The notes beneath the pieces were generated by a model. It was not told where the DNA came from and did not search any database. It was given only the letters and a program-made list of their open reading frames with translations. A DNA stretch of 64,000 nucleotides from an uncultured Parvularculaceae bacterium (GTDB lineage Bacteria > Pseudomonadota > Alphaproteobacteria > Caulobacterales > Parvularculaceae), in contig CAMYLZ010000032.1 of assembly GCA_947259375.1 (NCBI GenBank), forward strand, positions 131,501 to 195,500, written 5' to 3'. Shown piece after piece: positions 54,406 to 62,800 of this stretch (positions within the stretch are counted from its first letter, which is position 1; each line of letters begins with the position of its first letter). Position numbers and translations under genes: made by a program.

Positions 54406-55158
54406 ATGACACGCCTTTCATTGCACGACGTTTGCGTCAATATACCGATCTACAATGCCGATACGCGATCGCTCAAAAACACGTTATTCAAGCGGGCGGT
54501 CGGCGGCGCCCTGCGCCAGGCGCGCGGCAACAGGCATTTTGTTCGCGCGCTCGACAATGTCAGCCTTTCATTTCACACCGGCGACCGCGTGGCGCTGATC
54601 GGCCATAATGGCGCAGGCAAGTCGACCTTGTTGCGGGTCATGGGCGAAATCTATGAACCGGTGACGGGACATGTCGAGCGGACCGGGTCGCTGGCGCCGA
54701 TATTCGACGTTGCGCTCGGCTTCGATATGGAATCTACGGGCCGCGACAATATCATGCTGCGCGGCATGTATCTGGGCCACAGCGCCGCGCGAATGCACGC
54801 GCAGTTTGAGGAAATCGCTGAATTCACCGAGCTCGGCGAATATCTCGCCATGCCGCTGCGCACCTATTCCGCCGGCATGCTGATGCGCCTTGCCTTCGCG
54901 GTCAGCACGGCGATTACGCCGGACATCTTGCTGATGGATGAATGGTTCGGCGTTGGCGATGCGGAATTCATCCAAAAAGCCGAGAAGCGAATTGACAGCA
55001 TGCTCGCGCATGCCGGCATTGTCATCCTGGCGACGCATGACGCCGCACTGGCGCGCCGGGTCTGCAGCAAGGCGGCATGGCTCGAGGGCGGGCGCGTGCG
55101 CGCATTCGGGCCGATCGACGACATTCTTTTCGCCTATGAGGCCGCGAGCGCGGCGTGA
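54406..55158 (+). CDS. ABC transporter ATP-binding protein for polysaccharide export (Wzt/KpsT-like)
   Basis: A 250-residue ATPase. Walker A GHNGAGKST lies at residues 66-74, the signature motif is LRTYSAGMLMRLAFAV, Walker B ILLMDEWFGVGD and the switch His is in ILATHDAALARRVC. The N-terminal helix region (IYNADTRSLKNTLFKRAVGG) is typical of KpsT/Wzt. It lacks the C-terminal carbohydrate-binding domain of Wzt proteins that recognise a capped chain end, so export is probably not length-gated by that mechanism. It ends the compact block. Confidence 0.95.
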   Translation: MTRLSLHDVCVNIPIYNADTRSLKNTLFKRAVGGALRQARGNRHFVRALDNVSLSFHTGDRVALIGHNGAGKSTLLRVMGEIYEPVTGHVERTGSLAPIFDVALGFDMESTGRDNIMLRGMYLGHSAARMHAQFEEIAEFTELGEYLAMPLRTYSAGMLMRLAFAVSTAITPDILLMDEWFGVGDAEFIQKAEKRIDSMLAHAGIVILATHDAALARRVCSKAAWLEGGRVRAFGPIDDILFAYEAASAA

Positions 55159-55253
55159 TTCCGCCGCCCTCGCATTATCGTTATGAGCTGTGAGTTGCCG
55201 CCGCCTTCGCGGCTCGTCAGGGTTTCGCCTGTTTCAACCATGAGCGGGGCCAA

Positions 55254-56168
55254 ATGACGAAAATTCGCATGAACATCAAATCCATCTTCGCCGCGAGCGC
55301 CCTTGCGGCAAGCATCGCCATTACCGCGCCTGCGAGCGCGCAAGAAATGGCCGCCTATGACATTTTCAAAGAGCGAAACGAAGAAAGCCAAACTCAAATT
55401 TCTCATGAAGGGCTTGAACTTTTCCTTGAACGGCTGGGCGTCGAGGAAAAAGGCCGGCTCAAGATCGGTTTCTCCGCAGCCGGCGAGAATGGCAGCGCCT
55501 ATTTGAAGCAATATACACGAGGGCTGGCCGCTGTGTCGCCCGCGCAACTCAATAGCGACGAACAACTCGCCTATTGGCTCAATATGCGCAACGCGCTCAT
55601 CCTTGCAGCTTTTTCTGAAAAGCGCGGACGCGGCAATCTCGAGGATCTGCGCGGTAATTTTCAAAATCCAGGCGCGCTATGGGCGGAAAAAACGGTGACC
55701 GTCGACGGCGTCGCGCTTTCCATTGACGATATTGAACGTCACATCATTCTCGCCCAATGGAACGATCCGCGCGTCATTTACGGACTCTACCAGGGATCGG
55801 AAAGCGGCCCGGATTTGTCGAAACGGCCATATTCCGGCGAGAATGTCTGGACCAGGCTAGAGACGACAGGGCGCGCTTTCGTGCGCTCATCCGCCGTGAA
55901 AGCGAAACGCAGCACGCTCAAACTATCTGCCGTATATGATTGGTACAATGACGCTCTGTTCGGCGGCGACGACGCTGCCTTACGCGCGCACATCGCATCC
56001 CTCGCCAGCGATCGCGATCAGGCGACCATCGCCAAGACCACCGGGATCGATTTCAACCGGTTCCGCTATCGCATCGAGAAATTCGAACCGCGTAATGTCG
56101 CCGCGCCGAACACGGCGGGTTCAGGGTCTTATGGCGGCGGGTCGTCCTCCGGCTCCTACGGTTCGTGA
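55254..56168 (+). CDS. degenerate DUF547 secreted protein
   Basis: A 304-residue exported protein with a signal peptide (IFAASALAASIAITAPASAQ). It follows the DUF547 plan: LNSDEQLAYWLNMRNALILA, VDGVALSIDDIERHIILAQW and LSAVYDWYNDALFGGDDAAL align with the paralog at 58686. The segment equal to the conserved HYAVNCASIGCPNL reads IYGLYQGSESGPDL, so the His and both Cys are lost. It ends in a Gly/Ser/Tyr-rich tail (SGSYGGGSSSGSYGS). The family is thought to include cysteine-dependent enzymes acting in the envelope; this copy is probably not catalytic. It lies downstream of the ABC exporter. Confidence 0.85.
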   Translation: MTKIRMNIKSIFAASALAASIAITAPASAQEMAAYDIFKERNEESQTQISHEGLELFLERLGVEEKGRLKIGFSAAGENGSAYLKQYTRGLAAVSPAQLNSDEQLAYWLNMRNALILAAFSEKRGRGNLEDLRGNFQNPGALWAEKTVTVDGVALSIDDIERHIILAQWNDPRVIYGLYQGSESGPDLSKRPYSGENVWTRLETTGRAFVRSSAVKAKRSTLKLSAVYDWYNDALFGGDDAALRAHIASLASDRDQATIAKTTGIDFNRFRYRIEKFEPRNVAAPNTAGSGSYGGGSSSGSYGS

Positions 56169-57637
56169 CAATCGCGATGCGGCGCCTGCTGCCGGAGCCG
56201 ATTTTCGGCGGCGGCGCCCATCTCGCTGACGCGCGCTGGCTCGCTGCGGCATGCGGCCTTTTGCTTAGCGCTGTCATCATCGCCGCGCTCTCCCCAGCTT
56301 TCGCTGATCCGGCGCCGGAACATGCGCCCCCCATTCTCGCCTTTACGCTTGCACTTGGCGGCGCAGGCGCAACCTTCATGCTGGTCTGGGGCAATCTGAA
56401 GCGCAAGGCACCGCCAGCCCGCCTGTGGCGGGGCCTCCTCCTTCTCGGCCTGGCCCTACGTCTCATCGCCTTCCCGACAACGCCAATCCTCGAGGACGAC
56501 TGGCGGCGTTATCTGTGGGAAGGCGCAGTCGTTCGCGCCGGACTAAACCCATATGAACATCCGCCTGCGGACGGGCTTGACCTTGAAATCCTGGCGCCCT
56601 TGCGCTCTCTTGGCTCCGATAGCGCACAGCCAGCGCCCTCGCCGGCAACAGATCGCATGATCGCAATCGGCGCCGACAATTCGGATTACCCGGAAAAGGT
56701 CAATCATCCTTATCTCAGCTCGGTCTATCCCTTGACAGGACAAGGCGCGTTCCTCGCCGCAAATTTGATCGCGCCGCTTAATCTCGCCGCCTGGAAAGCC
56801 ATCCTCGCGGGCGCGGACATTGCGACATTTCTGCTATTGCTGCGCATCCTCGCCGCCTATGGGATCGCACGGCGCTGGGCGCTGCTTTACTGGCTCAATC
56901 CGCTGCTTGTTTTTGAAATTTACAATGTCGCCCATATGGATATCCTGCTGGGACCGCTCCTGTTGGGCGCAATCGGCCTGGCGAATGCCCGCCGCCCCGG
57001 CCTTGCCGGAGCCGCGCTGGCCGGCGCGGTCGGCGTCAAAATCTGGCCGGCGCTCCTCGCGCCGCTCTTTGCCCGCGTGTTTTTGAAGAGCCCCGCAAGG
57101 CTCGCTTTGTTCGCATCAGCGTTTAGCGCGCTCAGCCTCATCTTGCTGGGCCCGTTGCTCGCGGCGGCGGGTGACGGCGCCAGCGGGCTTGCGGCCTACG
57201 CCGCCGACTGGCGGCGCAATGCATTCTTGTTCCCGTTGATTGAAAGCGCGCTTGGCGGTTTTAATTCAGACCCGAACGCCGCCGCGCGGGCGCTTGTCGG
57301 CGCAGCCCTGCTTACGCTTGCCGGAATATTCTTGATACGGCCTGATCCGGCCGGCGACCGATTACCGGCCCGTGCGCTGATTTTGACTTGCGCGTTATTT
57401 TTTCTCTCGCCTACCGGCTATCCCTGGTATGCGATATGGATCTTTATCCTGTGGCCATTCGCGCCGCTTGCCGGCATCGGCCTCCTCGCCGCGACGCTGC
57501 CGTTTTATCACCTCCGATTTCCGAACGCGCTTACCGGCGGCGAGGCGCCGGCCTGGCTCCTCGCCTTCGAATTCGGCGCGCCATTGGCGATCATTGCAGT
57601 TGAGTTAGTCAGAAAGCACCACCATGCCCATCCTTGA
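56165..57637 (+). CDS. GT-C membrane glycosyltransferase (mannosyltransferase/GT87-like)
   Basis: A 490-residue membrane protein with ten or more helices. The loop TPILEDDWRRYLWEGAVVRA followed by GLNPYEHPP matches the first periplasmic loop of GT87/PIG-M-like mannosyltransferases, with the conserved acidic pair at the catalytic site. YLSSVYPLTGQGAFLAANLI and LYWLNPLLVFEIYNVAHMDI are further family motifs. It should use a lipid-linked sugar donor on the periplasmic side. The start is a GTG that overlaps the DUF547 stop (or ATG at 56177), and its end overlaps the GT2 gene by 14 bases. Confidence 0.82.
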   Translation: MTIAMRRLLPEPIFGGGAHLADARWLAAACGLLLSAVIIAALSPAFADPAPEHAPPILAFTLALGGAGATFMLVWGNLKRKAPPARLWRGLLLLGLALRLIAFPTTPILEDDWRRYLWEGAVVRAGLNPYEHPPADGLDLEILAPLRSLGSDSAQPAPSPATDRMIAIGADNSDYPEKVNHPYLSSVYPLTGQGAFLAANLIAPLNLAAWKAILAGADIATFLLLLRILAAYGIARRWALLYWLNPLLVFEIYNVAHMDILLGPLLLGAIGLANARRPGLAGAALAGAVGVKIWPALLAPLFARVFLKSPARLALFASAFSALSLILLGPLLAAAGDGASGLAAYAADWRRNAFLFPLIESALGGFNSDPNAAARALVGAALLTLAGIFLIRPDPAGDRLPARALILTCALFFLSPTGYPWYAIWIFILWPFAPLAGIGLLAATLPFYHLRFPNALTGGEAPAWLLAFEFGAPLAIIAVELVRKHHHAHP

Positions 57638-58460
57638 AGATTTCGACATCCGCATTGTCATTCCTGCTTTCAATGAAGAAGCCGGCATCGCCGCCGTCGT
57701 GCGTCGCGCACCGTCCTTCGTCCGCGAGGTTATCGTCGTCGACAACGCGTCGAGCGACGCAACCGCCGTCCGCGCGGCCGAAGCCGGGGCCCGCGTCGTC
57801 AGCGAATCGCGACGCGGTTATGGCCGCGCTTGCAAGGCCGGAATCGCCGCTGCGGGCCCTTGCGATATTATCGTGTTCATGGATGCGGACGGCGCCGATA
57901 CGCCGGACGAGATGGCGAGCCTTGTCACCCCGATCGCCGGCGGCGATGCTGATCTCGTCATTGGTTCGCGCACGCTCGGCAATGCAGAGCCCGGCGCCCT
58001 GACGCCGCAACAGTGTTTCGGCAACCGCCTCGCCTGCTTGCTGATGCGGTTATTCTGGGGCGGACGGTTTACGGATCTCGGGCCGTTTCGCGCGATCCGC
58101 CGCGACGCGCTTGAACGTATCGCCATGGACGACAATGCTTTCGGTTGGACTGTCGAGATGCAGGCGCGGGCGCTGAAATTCGGCCTCCAATGCGCGGAAA
58201 GCCCGGCCAATTATCGCCGCCGCATCGGGCGCTCGAAAATTTCAGGTACGGTGCGCGGCGTCCTCATGGCTGGCGCGACAATACTTTACGTTCTCGCACG
58301 CGAAAGGGTGATCGACGGGCCGTTCCTGCGCGTCGGCAACCTCCCGCCGCGTTTCGCACGCATTCGCCGCCCGTCCTCGCACCGCAGCGCGCCGGTAAAT
58401 CGGCGCCAGCCGAAACGGGCTGACGCCGGTGAAATACAAAGCAAGCAGACAAGCATTTAA
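57624..58460 (+). CDS. GT2 family glycosyltransferase (polyprenyl-phosphate sugar synthase-like)
   Basis: A 278-residue GT-A enzyme: IRIVIPAFNEEAGIAAVVRR, VIVVDNASSDATAVRAAEAG, IIVFMDADGADTPDEMASLV (DxD region) and LVIGSRTLGNAEPGALTPQQ are the family motifs. It has only a short C-terminal hydrophobic segment (GTVRGVLMAGATILYVLA). Pairing with the GT-C gene suggests that it makes a polyprenyl-phosphate sugar for that enzyme. The C-terminal basic tail (PRFARIRRPSSHRSAPVNRR) is low complexity. Confidence 0.88.
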   Translation: MPILEDFDIRIVIPAFNEEAGIAAVVRRAPSFVREVIVVDNASSDATAVRAAEAGARVVSESRRGYGRACKAGIAAAGPCDIIVFMDADGADTPDEMASLVTPIAGGDADLVIGSRTLGNAEPGALTPQQCFGNRLACLLMRLFWGGRFTDLGPFRAIRRDALERIAMDDNAFGWTVEMQARALKFGLQCAESPANYRRRIGRSKISGTVRGVLMAGATILYVLARERVIDGPFLRVGNLPPRFARIRRPSSHRSAPVNRRQPKRADAGEIQSKQTSI

Positions 58461-58685
58461 CGCCTGCCGGCGCAGCACGCCGTCTTTCAAAAACCGCCGC
58501 GCCGATGTTAGCATGGGCGCCCGATCACCTCGACGTTATCGGAGTTTATTTGTCGCGGCGGCGCGGCTCCGCCCATTCTTCACCATTCAACAGACGAAGC
58601 GACGCGCGGCGATGCAGTTCCCCAAATGGACGCCGGGCGTTCCGCCCGCCTCCGTCCGGCAAGGCATTCAGTGAAAGGCGTTTTC

Positions 58686-59498
58686 ATGACCGCAATCCGT
58701 TTCGTTGCAAGCATTTTCGCCGGCATGCTAGCAAGCATCGCCGCCGCAATGGCGCAAGACGATTTTGAGCGTTTCAACAATTTCGACGACGCCAGCCAAA
58801 TCGTCGTCAATCACGACGCTTGGGATGCTTTTCTTGGCGAATATGTGCGGGCAACCCCGGACCATCACACCGTCGTCGATTACGCCGCCGTCACGGACGC
58901 CAATCGCAAAGCCCTGCAAGACTATATCGACGCGCTCGAAGCGGTTGAGCCGGCAACGCTGTCGCGCGACGAAGCCTTCGCCTATTGGGCGAACCTTTAT
59001 AACGCCGTCACGGTCGACTTCATTCTCGACAACTATCCGGTAAAAAGCATTTTGCGCATATCATCCGGATTACGACCGGGGCCCTGGCGGCGCGACGCGG
59101 TCGAAGTCTCAGGCGTCACCCTCTCCCTCGATAATATTGAACATGGCATTCTACGCGGCTTCTGGTCCGACAACCGTGTTCATTACGCCGTCAATTGCGC
59201 ATCCATCGGCTGCCCGAACCTTCCCATGCGCGCCTTTCGCGGCGCCGGTCTGGACGCCATGCTGGATGACGGCGCGCGCGCCTATATCAACCATCCGCGC
59301 GGCGTCAGCGTCGATGGCGGGCGCATCGCCGCCTCTTCGATCTATAAATGGTTCAAGGAAGACTTCGGCGGCGACGATGCCGGCGTCCTAGCGCATTTCA
59401 AAAAATATGCGGAACCGTCGCTGGCCAGCGGCCTCGACGGCGCGACGAATATCCACAAATTCGATTACAACTGGGATCTCAACGACATCGACTCCTGA
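58686..59498 (+). CDS. DUF547 domain-containing secreted protein
   Basis: A 270-residue protein with a signal peptide (FVASIFAGMLASIAAAMAQD) from the ATG at 58686; GAAAGG lies nine bases upstream. The conserved DUF547 motifs are all intact: LSRDEAFAYWANLYNAVTVD, FILDNYPVKSI, LSLDNIEHGILRGF, VHYAVNCASIGCPNLPMRAF with its His and two Cys, and SSIYKWFKEDFGGDDAGVLA. It contrasts with the degenerate copy three kilobases upstream. Function is unknown; the Cys/His set suggests a transferase or hydrolase in the periplasm. Confidence 0.9.
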   Translation: MTAIRFVASIFAGMLASIAAAMAQDDFERFNNFDDASQIVVNHDAWDAFLGEYVRATPDHHTVVDYAAVTDANRKALQDYIDALEAVEPATLSRDEAFAYWANLYNAVTVDFILDNYPVKSILRISSGLRPGPWRRDAVEVSGVTLSLDNIEHGILRGFWSDNRVHYAVNCASIGCPNLPMRAFRGAGLDAMLDDGARAYINHPRGVSVDGGRIAASSIYKWFKEDFGGDDAGVLAHFKKYAEPSLASGLDGATNIHKFDYNWDLNDIDS

Positions 59499-59979
59499 CC
59501 GCGGTGCAATGCGGGCCGTCGCACACCTAACGCGCGCCCCCTGCCCTACCATAGAGGGCGGCTATGGAAACGATAAGCGCACGCGCCGCCCCGAATCGTC
59601 ATGGGTTTGATAAAACTGCAGCGCGGACGCGCCAACTGGCGCTGCGCGGGCGCGGTGCGTTTGCTCGCAAAAGAAAAAGGCGGCGACGGGGCACGCTCAT
59701 GTTGGCGTTGGCGTAGGCCGCAACGGCCATTGATCAAATCCGCCTTGTCGCCAGGGGCGAGACAGCGCGTCGCGCCTACGGAATATCCGTACGCCCGCAA
59801 AGTCTTTCTAAAAAATTGTGATCGTTTTTTATTTCACATTTACGTCTCTTTATATTAGCTTTTCAGTATATTCACTTTTCTTCTTGGGACAGTTGTGAAA
59901 TATAACTTCTCGCCAAGCGGCGATGCGAAGAATCGCGTGGGCCGCGGCGGGCGCTAATCGAACCGGGTGGTGTAACAAG
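59499..59979. other. intergenic region with AT-rich tail
   Basis: About 480 bases. The first 300 are GC-rich with no supported gene. From about 59810 to 59885 the sequence is AT-rich (TTTTTTATTTCACATTTACG, TATATTAGCTTTTCAGTATA), which should hold the promoter of the peroxiredoxin-like gene. No clear spacing of -35 and -10 was fixed. Short frames here on both strands are judged to be shadows. Confidence 0.4.
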
Positions 59980-60645
59980 ATGCCGATGACGGGCCGCCGA
60001 CCGCTTGAAACAGAACTTGCACGCATCAAACGCGAGACGCAGCATGCGCCGCTGGCGGCGGCCGCAGACCGGGCCACGACCATTTTGCATCACACCGGAA
60101 TTACAAACGACGCCTTGCGCGCGGGAGAGATCGCGCCCGATTTCGAGCTCGACGATGCGAAAAGGCGATGTTACAGCCTGGCCGATCAAATCAATCACGG
60201 CGTGGCTGTCATTACATTTATCCATGGCGGCTGGAGCGCCTATTGCCGGGCGAACCTCGCCGCCCTGACGCAAGCGCATTCGCGCATCACCGATCGCGGC
60301 GCAAGCCTGTTGGTGATTTCCCTTGAAAGCATATCGCAAAACCAGCGCCTCGCCGAAACGCTCGGACTGACATTTCCAATCCTCTCGGACCCCGGCGGTC
60401 GCGTTTCGCGGCTTTTCGGCGTGCTGTATCATGTGCCTGCGGAGCTGGTCGCCGCTTATCTGGAACAGGATATCGATCTTCCTTCCCGTCAACATTCGGA
60501 CCGATGGGTGCTCCCGCTTGCCGCCGCTTATGTCATTGACAAAAATGGGGTCGTGCGGTTCGCCTTCGCGAATGCGGACCCCTCTTTGCGGGCTGAGCCG
60601 TCTGACCTCATCGGCGCCATTGATGCAATCACCGCCCGCCGCTAG
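59980..60645 (+). CDS. peroxiredoxin-like (AhpC/TSA fold) protein lacking the peroxidatic Cys
   Basis: A 221-residue protein from the ATG at 59980. GEIAPDFELDDAKRRCYSLA and VAVITFIHGGWSAYCRANLA match the AhpC/TSA redoxin fold of the PRX-like1 group, whose active site reads RGGWCPYC. Here the first Cys is Ser (GGC TGG AGC GCC TAT TGC), while the second remains (WSAYC). LLVISLESISQNQRLAETLG, LTFPILSDPGGRVSRLFGVL and AAYVIDKNGVVRFAF complete the fold. Peroxidase activity is therefore doubtful. It converges with the LysR gene. Confidence 0.85.
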   Translation: MPMTGRRPLETELARIKRETQHAPLAAAADRATTILHHTGITNDALRAGEIAPDFELDDAKRRCYSLADQINHGVAVITFIHGGWSAYCRANLAALTQAHSRITDRGASLLVISLESISQNQRLAETLGLTFPILSDPGGRVSRLFGVLYHVPAELVAAYLEQDIDLPSRQHSDRWVLPLAAAYVIDKNGVVRFAFANADPSLRAEPSDLIGAIDAITARR

Positions 60646-60646
60646 C

Positions 60647-60675
60647 CCGGCGCCTTTTCACCGCCATGGCGCCGG
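60647..60675. terminator. possible hairpin between convergent genes
   Basis: Perfect 8-base arms CCGGCGCC (60647-60654) and GGCGCCGG (60668-60675) lie between the convergent peroxiredoxin-like and LysR genes, with a 13-base loop. No T-tract follows on either strand, so it may only assist termination of both transcripts. Confidence 0.35.
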
Positions 60676-60680
60676 CGCAG

Positions 60681-61577
60681 TTAAGCCGCCACGGCGATCA
60701 TGCGTTTTTTTCCAAATTTCTTCGCGGCGCCGAGAAAGGCGCCCAGCGCAGCGGAATGCGGCCGGCCGCGCGCCGTAATCAACTGCGTTGTCCGTGACAA
60801 TTCCGGCTCAATCAGCGGACGGACAACCATGGTTTCCTGCCCGACCGCATCTTCAGGCAGGAAACAAAAGCCGAGTCCGCTTGCTGCCATGGCGGTGATC
60901 CAGTCGTCGCGATCGCTCTTGCACCGCCCTTCAAGCTCAACACCGCCATCCTCCAGCAGTTTGTTGATATAGGGCACATACTCGCAACGCTCGCGCACCA
61001 GATAGCGCTCGCCCGAAAGATCTTCGAGACGGATCGCATTCAAACGTTCAAACCGGTGGCCGCGACCGACGCCGACGAGAATCCGCTCGGAGAACAGCGG
61101 CGTCGCACAGAACTCTTCCGGCTCTTCCTCGGGCGAAGCGTAAATCGCCGTGTCGACATCGCCCGCTGCAAGACTGTCGCATAAATCCACCGCGCAGGCG
61201 GACCGGATATCAACCTCAATCCCCGGATGGTCTTTCTGGAAATTCGCAAACATGCCGATCATCCGCGTCGTCGCGATCGAATTCATGACGCCGATTCGCA
61301 ATGACCCGTTCGCCAACGTCAGCATCCGGCGCGCATGCTCTTTGGCCTCCAGCGTCTGCGTCTGCACCTGTTCGAAATAAGGCCGCATCAGCTTGCCCAA
61401 CTCCGTCAGATGCGTGTGATTGCGCTCGCGATGAAAAAGCGGCCCGCCGAGCTCATCTTCAAGCAGTTTCACCGCCCGCGTCAGGCTGGGTTGCGAAACA
61501 TTGCAATGCTCGGCGGCGCGCGTAAAGTTCAACGTGTCGCACAAGGATAAAAAATATCGAACCTGGTAGAATTCCAT
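60681..61577 (-). CDS. LysR family transcriptional regulator
   Basis: A 298-residue regulator from the ATG at 61577, with GGGAG six bases upstream. The N-terminal winged helix FYQVRYFLSLCDTLNFTRAA and EHCNVSQPSLTRAVKLLEDE plus LGGPLFHRER is the standard LysR HTH. The C-terminal periplasmic-binding-like sensor (LRIGVMNSIATTRMIGMFAN, LSGERYLVRERCEYVPYINK) responds to an unknown ligand and includes two Cys. Its target is not clear: it is convergent with the redoxin gene and the TetR gene lies behind it. Confidence 0.95.
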   Translation of the reverse strand: MEFYQVRYFLSLCDTLNFTRAAEHCNVSQPSLTRAVKLLEDELGGPLFHRERNHTHLTELGKLMRPYFEQVQTQTLEAKEHARRMLTLANGSLRIGVMNSIATTRMIGMFANFQKDHPGIEVDIRSACAVDLCDSLAAGDVDTAIYASPEEEPEEFCATPLFSERILVGVGRGHRFERLNAIRLEDLSGERYLVRERCEYVPYINKLLEDGGVELEGRCKSDRDDWITAMAASGLGFCFLPEDAVGQETMVVRPLIEPELSRTTQLITARGRPHSAALGAFLGAAKKFGKKRMIAVAA

Positions 61578-61701
61578 GACCACTCCCTGCCTGCTGCCTC
61601 AGGCTGATAGTCGACAATCAGAATACGCACGGACCACTCTACTGACGGCATCGTATCAGGCGGCCGCCACACCGCAAATTTTTTCTTGGCTGCGCGACCA
61701 A

Positions 61702-62322
61702 CTATTTTCCTGACCGGCCGCGCGTGCCCCGTAAATGCTGCTTCACCATCGCCACGGCGAGATCGCGCGCCGCCTGCATATCGCCAATATTCCTCGTAGA
61801 AACAGAAAGCACGTACAAGCCCTGCATGATGCAGAATAACTGGCCGGCAAGCGCGTCAATATCGGCGCGCGCCGCCAGCTCCCCCTGTTCCTGCGACCAG
61901 GCAAGCCGCATACGCATCGTCTTGCGCACCGATCGCATCAAGTCGACGGACCGCTCAGCGACATCATCGTCATAGCTGCGCAACTCGCTGACATGGTTCG
62001 AAACGAAACAGCCGCCGGGCGCGCCATGAACACTTTTGGTGCGATTAATAATATCGTCGCACAATGCGCCAATCGCATCGGCCGCCGGCATATCGAATGA
62101 CCGCAAAAGCTGCGCGCGCGGCGAGTCTTCATCCGCGTAATATTTCAGAGCCGACAGGTAGAGGTCTTTCTTGTCGCCGAAACACTGATAGAGACTGCCG
62201 GCCTGCACGCCCGTTTCGTCGGCTAATTGCTGTACTGACGTACCGTGATATCCCTGCCGCCAGAACTTGTCGGCAACGACGCGCAAAACGTCACGATCGT
62301 CAAAACTGCGCTTTCTCCCCAT
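61702..62322 (-). CDS. TetR family transcriptional regulator
   Basis: A 206-residue regulator. The N-terminal HTH is DVLRVVADKFWRQGYHGTSV followed by QQLADETGVQAGSLYQCFGD and KKDLYLSALKYY, the classic TetR layout. The C-terminal domain has the pattern of the TetR_C-type helices with NRTKSVHGAPGGCFVSNHVS, a motif of the AcrR/YxaF-like group. The ligand and target are unknown; targets are often adjacent, yet none is found to the left (LysR) or right (no gene). Confidence 0.95.
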   Translation of the reverse strand: MGRKRSFDDRDVLRVVADKFWRQGYHGTSVQQLADETGVQAGSLYQCFGDKKDLYLSALKYYADEDSPRAQLLRSFDMPAADAIGALCDDIINRTKSVHGAPGGCFVSNHVSELRSYDDDVAERSVDLMRSVRKTMRMRLAWSQEQGELAARADIDALAGQLFCIMQGLYVLSVSTRNIGDMQAARDLAVAMVKQHLRGTRGRSGK

Positions 62323-62439
62323 GATTCGGCCCTTATTTCTTGGTCATTGGTTCAACAATAACATATCATCACAAAAGAGTCCATTGCCGGCCGGCCAATC
62401 CGCACCGCATATAGAGACCTTGCATAGAACCCATACGCA

Positions 62440-62604
62440 ACATTGACTGGTAGGTACGCGGTCTTTCTGGCATAGTCTTACTCATGGCGGATTGCTCAGC
62501 GTAACGAGGGAAACGCCATAAACGCCCCCTCCCAAGCCCCCCCCGGGAAGCGTGGCGCATGCGGGCGGCGCGTGTAAATTGCACCGCCCGCATGCGCCTT
62601 TTTT
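62440..62604 (+). ncRNA. candidate small RNA ending at a strong terminator
   Basis: There is no protein gene on the plus strand here, yet a strong terminator follows at 62554-62604, so some transcript should end there. A TTGACT at 62443-62448 could be the -35 of a promoter, but no -10 at normal spacing is certain. The interior has a C-rich, anti-Shine-Dalgarno-like stretch, a feature of several alphaproteobacterial regulatory RNAs. The 5' end is unknown. This is inference from the terminator. Confidence 0.3.
62554..62604 (+). terminator. strong intrinsic terminator
   Basis: A perfect 15-base stem, GGCGCATGCGGGCGG (62554-62568) and CCGCCCGCATGCGCC (62584-62598), with a 15-base loop and followed by TTTTTT at 62599-62604. 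The T-tract is only on the plus-strand side, so it ends a rightward transcript. Confidence 0.9.
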
Positions 62605-62800
62605 CTAATATTTTCAGGACTTTTATGGCGCATGGGACGCGCGCGGAAAGGGTTTCGCGACTCGTCATCACATCCCGCATGTGACTTACGACTCGGACGA
62701 AAATGATATTATCCGGCTGTGGAAAACCCGCGCTGAGACAACGTACAGCGTGCAGATGTTTCGCATGCCGCCTTTTATCGGCAGGCGATCACGCAAACGC

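Larger units (their letters stand above)
62323..62800. other. gene-poor region with an orphan terminator
   Basis: About 480 bases between TetR and the histidine kinase gene. No open frame has homology or a good start. It contains a strong plus-strand hairpin at 62554-62604 (listed separately) and a C-rich stretch (CCCCCTCCCAAGCCCCCCCC) just upstream of it. Confidence 0.5.

Noticed and set aside
62369-62680. 103-codon minus-strand frame across the orphan terminator
   Set aside because: Composition is Arg/Met-rich without homology, and it would read through the perfect terminator stem.
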